From contig JAFUJQ010000029.1 of the NCBI GenBank assembly GCA_017473705.1, forward strand, positions 1 to 64,000: a stretch of 64,000 bases of DNA, given 5' to 3'. Positions 61,351 to 64,000 of this stretch are shown here, piece after piece. The first letter of the stretch is position 1. The number at the start of each line of letters is the position of its first letter. The position numbers and the translations under genes were made by a program. Below the pieces are notes generated by a model that saw only the letters and a program-made list of their open reading frames with translations, had not been told where the DNA came from and searched no databases. Source of the DNA: Bacteroidales bacterium. GTDB lineage: Bacteria > Bacteroidota > Bacteroidia > Bacteroidales > UBA932.

Positions 61351-62299
61351 GATTTTGATGAAATTTGTAGCTGTAGCTGCAGCACTTGTCGCAGGAGCTT
61401 CGCTATACGCACAGGAAGGTTCCATAACTCCCGACGGCACATATATGTTCGTTAAAAGGGACACATGCGACCTCTATCTGGACGTATACAATCCGGCAGA
61501 AGGAAGCCAGACAAGCATCTCCGGCAAGGAGAAGCCTACAGTGATATTCATGTTCGGCGGCGGATTCATCCGCGGAACAAGAGACGACCAGAGCTACAAT
61601 TACTGGTTCAGGAAGATGACCGAGAACGGATACAGGATCATCTCCATCGACTATCGTCTCGGCCTGAAAGGATCGACAAAGGTCGGCGTGGCGCAGGTGA
61701 ACGTACTCGACAAGGCCATCCACATGGCCGTAGAGGACCTGTTCAGCGCGACACAGTTCATCATCGACAACGCCGAGACATTAGGAGTCGACCCTGCAAA
61801 CATCGTGATCAGCGGCTCGTCTGCCGGCGCCATCAGCGTGATGCAGGCTGAGTATGAGATAAGCAACATGACCAAATGGGCATCAGTCCTTCCTGCCGGT
61901 TTCAACTATGCAGGAGTGATGTCTTTCTCTGGAGCGATCCTCTCGAGAGAAGGCAAAGTGGACTATAAGAAGCGCCCATGTCCTACCCTCATGCTGCACG
62001 GAACCTCTGACGAACTCGTACCATACAAGCAGATCGCAGTGTTCAACCTCGGATTCTTCGGAGGCGGAAAGCTTGTCGAGAGATTTGCGAAGTTCGGATT
62101 CAACTACAACATGTACCACTTCACAGACTACGGTCACGAGATCGCAATGTCGATGGCCACCACCATGGACCTTCAGTTCAAGTTCCTGGAAAACAATGTG
62201 ATGCAGAACAAGATGAGGATAGTCGAAGCATGGATTGACGACCCTGACGTATGGAAAGGTTCAGGTCCGCAGTCCAGAAAGGAATTATATGGCAAGTAA
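61343..62299 (+). CDS. Exported alpha/beta hydrolase (esterase)
   Basis: 318 residues. Signal peptide (MKFVAVAAALVAGASLYAQ, from Met6). HSL/ferulic-esterase-like fold: oxyanion GGGF, nucleophile Ser160 in GSSAGA, acid in HGTSDELVP and His in DYGHE. Likely cleaves acyl esters in the periplasm. Overlaps the transporter gene by 8 bases. Confidence 0.85.
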   Translation: MNRILMKFVAVAAALVAGASLYAQEGSITPDGTYMFVKRDTCDLYLDVYNPAEGSQTSISGKEKPTVIFMFGGGFIRGTRDDQSYNYWFRKMTENGYRIISIDYRLGLKGSTKVGVAQVNVLDKAIHMAVEDLFSATQFIIDNAETLGVDPANIVISGSSAGAISVMQAEYEISNMTKWASVLPAGFNYAGVMSFSGAILSREGKVDYKKRPCPTLMLHGTSDELVPYKQIAVFNLGFFGGGKLVERFAKFGFNYNMYHFTDYGHEIAMSMATTMDLQFKFLENNVMQNKMRIVEAWIDDPDVWKGSGPQSRKELYGK

Positions 62300-62336
62300 A
62301 AATTAAAGCAGGTCGGTCGACCTGCTTTAATTTTAC
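62296..62336. terminator. Bidirectional terminator between the esterase and nucleoside phosphorylase
   Basis: GTAAAA(A)TTAAAGCAGGTC and its near-perfect complement (62319-62336), loop GGTC; includes both stop codons. T-rich arms. Confidence 0.88.
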
Positions 62337-63202
62337 TCTGCCAGTTTGTCCAGGCACAGCTCTATGAGCTTGCGTACCTGTGGCTTGTAGTCCGGGTTGC
62401 TGGCCTTGTGATGTCTGTGGGCTATGATGCAGCATACCGTGCCGGCATTGTGTCCGAGGTGTGCCGCGATGCCTGCGATCGCAGAGCCTTCCATCTCGAA
62501 GTTCGTGACCTTCAGGTCTCCGAAGCGGAAACTTTCGAATGTGTCAAGCATGTCAGGCATTGCAAGCGGCATGCGGAGGACACGGCCCTGAGGGCCATAG
62601 AAGCCCGAAGCGGCTATTGTCATGCCGGGATACGTGCAGTCGCGGAACTTGTCGGACATCTTCTGGCCCGCCTTTACGAAATAAGGATCAGGAAGATGCT
62701 TATTCCATCCTGTATGCTTCTTGAAAGCCTCCTCGATATCGAGCATGGCAATCTTTTCACGGTCTGAATACCAGTTCAGAAGGCCGTCACATCCTACCGA
62801 GATGTGCGAGAACACAAATGCGCCAAGAGGGATCTCCGGCTGGATCGCTCCCGATGTTCCGATGCGGAGGATGTTGAGTTCACGATGTTCCGGCTTGACT
62901 TCACGTGTCTCGAAGTCAATGTTAGCCAAGGCGTCAAGCTCGTTCATCACAATATCGATATTGTCTGTGCCGATACCTGTCGAGAGAGCCGTCATTCTGA
63001 CACCCTTATATTTACCTGTCACTGAAACGAATTCACGAGACTCGTGTCTGAATTCCTTCTCGTCAAAATACTCGGCAATCATATCTACCCTGCCAGGGTC
63101 TCCCACGAGGATCACATTGTCTGCAAGCTCCTCAGGACGAAGGTGAAGATGAAAAACGGATCCATCTCCATTGATTATCAATTCTGATTCTGCGATTCTC
63201 AT
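62333..63202 (-). CDS. Nucleoside phosphorylase, uridine-phosphorylase-like
   Basis: 289 residues. PNP_UDP_1 fold: ILVGDPGRVDMIAEYF, ALSTGIGTDNIDIVMNEL, ILRIGTSGAIQPEIPLG, and TNFEMEGSAIAGIAAHLG. Splits a nucleoside with phosphate for salvage. The GTSGA and MEGSA motifs fit uridine phosphorylase, but a purine substrate is not excluded. The ATG at 63202 is fixed by a TATATTTG box at 63230-63237. Confidence 0.88.
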   Translation of the reverse strand: MRIAESELIINGDGSVFHLHLRPEELADNVILVGDPGRVDMIAEYFDEKEFRHESREFVSVTGKYKGVRMTALSTGIGTDNIDIVMNELDALANIDFETREVKPEHRELNILRIGTSGAIQPEIPLGAFVFSHISVGCDGLLNWYSDREKIAMLDIEEAFKKHTGWNKHLPDPYFVKAGQKMSDKFRDCTYPGMTIAASGFYGPQGRVLRMPLAMPDMLDTFESFRFGDLKVTNFEMEGSAIAGIAAHLGHNAGTVCCIIAHRHHKASNPDYKPQVRKLIELCLDKLAE

Positions 63203-63229
63203 AATCGTGCATATTAATCTATTATCCGT

Positions 63230-63266
63230 CAAATATAGGTTTTTCCTTGCAAAATTCCTACTTTTG
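63230..63266. promoter_or_regulatory. Divergent -7 boxes of the phosphorylase and DUF4293 genes
   Basis: Minus-strand TATATTTG (63230-63237, 27 bases before the phosphorylase ATG) and plus-strand TACTTTTG (63259-63266, 23 bases before DUF4293). Confidence 0.55.
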
Positions 63267-63289
63267 CGGTCGTTGTTAACATTTAGAAT

Positions 63290-63718
63290 ATGTGGCAGAG
63301 GATTCAAACCCTATACCTGGGCATAGCGACAGCCCTTATAGTTTCAATGTTTTTCTGCAGGTTCGCCACCATTGCCGGACCTGAAGGCTCAGAAGCCGTT
63401 ATCAGATATTATGAGAAGGTTCCTTTCCTGGTCCTGCTGATCATGCTTACGACAGCGCATGTCGCCTCCATAGCAAGCTTCAAGTCATTCTTCCTGCAGG
63501 CAAGAGTAGCCAGCATCGCAGCCCTCCTTGCACTGGGATTCCAGATATGGCTTGCAGTTGACTTCTTCAACTATCACAATGAAATGACATTCTCCATATC
63601 ACTCCTCTTCCCTCTGGCAGCCGCAGTGCTGGATTTCATGGCGGCGCAGAGATCGATGGTGGACGAGATGACGCTGCAGAGCATCAGGGCTATAAAAAAG
63701 AAAAAGAACAGACGATAA
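63290..63718 (+). CDS. DUF4293 membrane protein
   Basis: 142 residues with four membrane helices. The start MWQRIQTLYLGIATAL is the family mark. DUF4293 is confined to Bacteroidota; function unknown. The last codons and stop form the arm of a terminator. Confidence 0.87.
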   Translation: MWQRIQTLYLGIATALIVSMFFCRFATIAGPEGSEAVIRYYEKVPFLVLLIMLTTAHVASIASFKSFFLQARVASIAALLALGFQIWLAVDFFNYHNEMTFSISLLFPLAAAVLDFMAAQRSMVDEMTLQSIRAIKKKKNRR

Positions 63719-63736
63719 GGTCTGTTCTTTTTCTTT
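63697..63736. terminator. Terminator of DUF4293, probably also of the convergent FabZ-like gene
   Basis: 17-bp stem (63697-63713 with 63720-63736), T-rich arms; on the minus strand it continues into TTTTATA. Confidence 0.85.
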
Positions 63737-63750
63737 AGTCCGACACCCGG

Positions 63751-64000
63751 TCAGGGCTCTACAAGTGCGAAAGACAGATTGCCTTTGCAGCAGAGATTGC
63801 CTTTGACATGGAGCTGTGCCTCACAGAAGAAGAGCGATCCTCTCGATGATTTAAGGCGTGCTGTAACCTCGCATGTATCTCCCGGTTTAACCGGATGCTT
63901 GAAGCGGAGGTTGTCTATGCCGCTATACATAGTCAGCTTGCCTGCTATCGCATCCTTTACCAGCAGCGCGCAGCTCTGCGCCATGATTTCGCACAGGATG
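63751..64000 (-). CDS. FabZ-like hotdog-fold dehydratase, C-terminal part
   Basis: The last 82 codons; the start is beyond base 64000. It reads ILCEIMAQSCALLVKDAI, then MYSGIDNLRFKHPVKPGDTC and a beta-strand end. This is the 3-hydroxyacyl-ACP dehydratase/thioesterase hotdog pattern (E-x-M-A-Q helix, then F-x-x-P-V-x-P-G-D). FabZ acts in fatty-acid elongation; the catalytic His would lie outside the window. Confidence 0.78.
   Translation of the reverse strand, partial: ILCEIMAQSCALLVKDAIAGKLTMYSGIDNLRFKHPVKPGDTCEVTARLKSSRGSLFFCEAQLHVKGNLCCKGNLSFALVEP

Overview
The window is a chromosomal segment of a Bacteroidota bacterium, most likely of the order Bacteroidales. Three things point there. Many genes are preceded by the Bacteroidota -7 box TAnnTTTG, in the best cases with TTTG 19-20 bases upstream. 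Most starts have no Shine-Dalgarno sequence. The content includes a DUF4293 protein, PepSY-like periplasmic proteins, large CarboxypepD_reg/beta-barrel outer-membrane proteins, TlpA-type lipoprotein-like thioredoxins and a 30-residue AURKAIP1/COX24-type ribosomal peptide. Base composition looks near 50% GC. Genus cannot be fixed from this sequence. No prophage, insertion sequence or CRISPR array was found; this is mostly housekeeping chromosome.

Layout: 0-3.2 kb holds two divergent GH3 beta-glucosidase lipoproteins (the first cut by the window edge) and a small ORF. 3.2-8.4 kb (minus) carries a double-thioredoxin protein, coaD, ung and lon. 8.7-10.8 kb (plus) carries HU, a 30-aa basic ribosomal peptide and rng. 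10.9-15.8 kb (minus) is a five-gene run: LysE exporter, DUF362 ferredoxin, PASTA protein, rluD, transglutaminase-like protein. lnt (plus) faces a 977-aa outer-membrane barrel protein. 20.5-25.3 kb (minus) holds ruvC, serS, the ribosomal genes rpmA, rplU and rpsU, a sirtuin and a degenerate AAA ATPase. 25.4-30.6 kb (plus) holds AsmA, prmA and a repeat-containing lipoprotein. 30.6-32.3 kb is the most degraded part: a fucosidase remnant, four 36-bp hairpins, tRNA-Leu and tRNA-fMet, and a small barrel protein.

32.3-34.8 kb carries hisS and two PepSY-like proteins. 34.9-40.7 kb (plus) carries an iron-chelate ABC permease and ATPase, polA, an ECF sigma factor overlapping polA, rsmG and rpmH. 40.8-51.4 kb (minus) carries an esterase, ettA, a membrane AraC regulator, two YitT proteins, leuS, a catalytically degenerate M28 peptidase fused to a TonB C-terminal domain, and a SPOR lipoprotein. 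51.5-53.6 kb holds CapA-like and phoH; 53.6-57.5 kb TPR and gyrA; 57.6-63.7 kb clpC, an AI-2E family transporter, an esterase, a nucleoside phosphorylase and DUF4293; the window closes in a FabZ-like hotdog gene.

Most notable: a perfect extended Shine-Dalgarno on rpsU in a genome that otherwise ignores SD, consistent with the bS21-dependent control described in Bacteroidota; the M28-TonB fusion lacking metal ligands; a transglutaminase lipoprotein whose lipobox-type cysteine directly follows a stop codon; several genes with a promoter -7 box only 3-6 bases from the ATG; and families of short intergenic repeats and hairpins. No clearly new defence or biosynthetic system was found.
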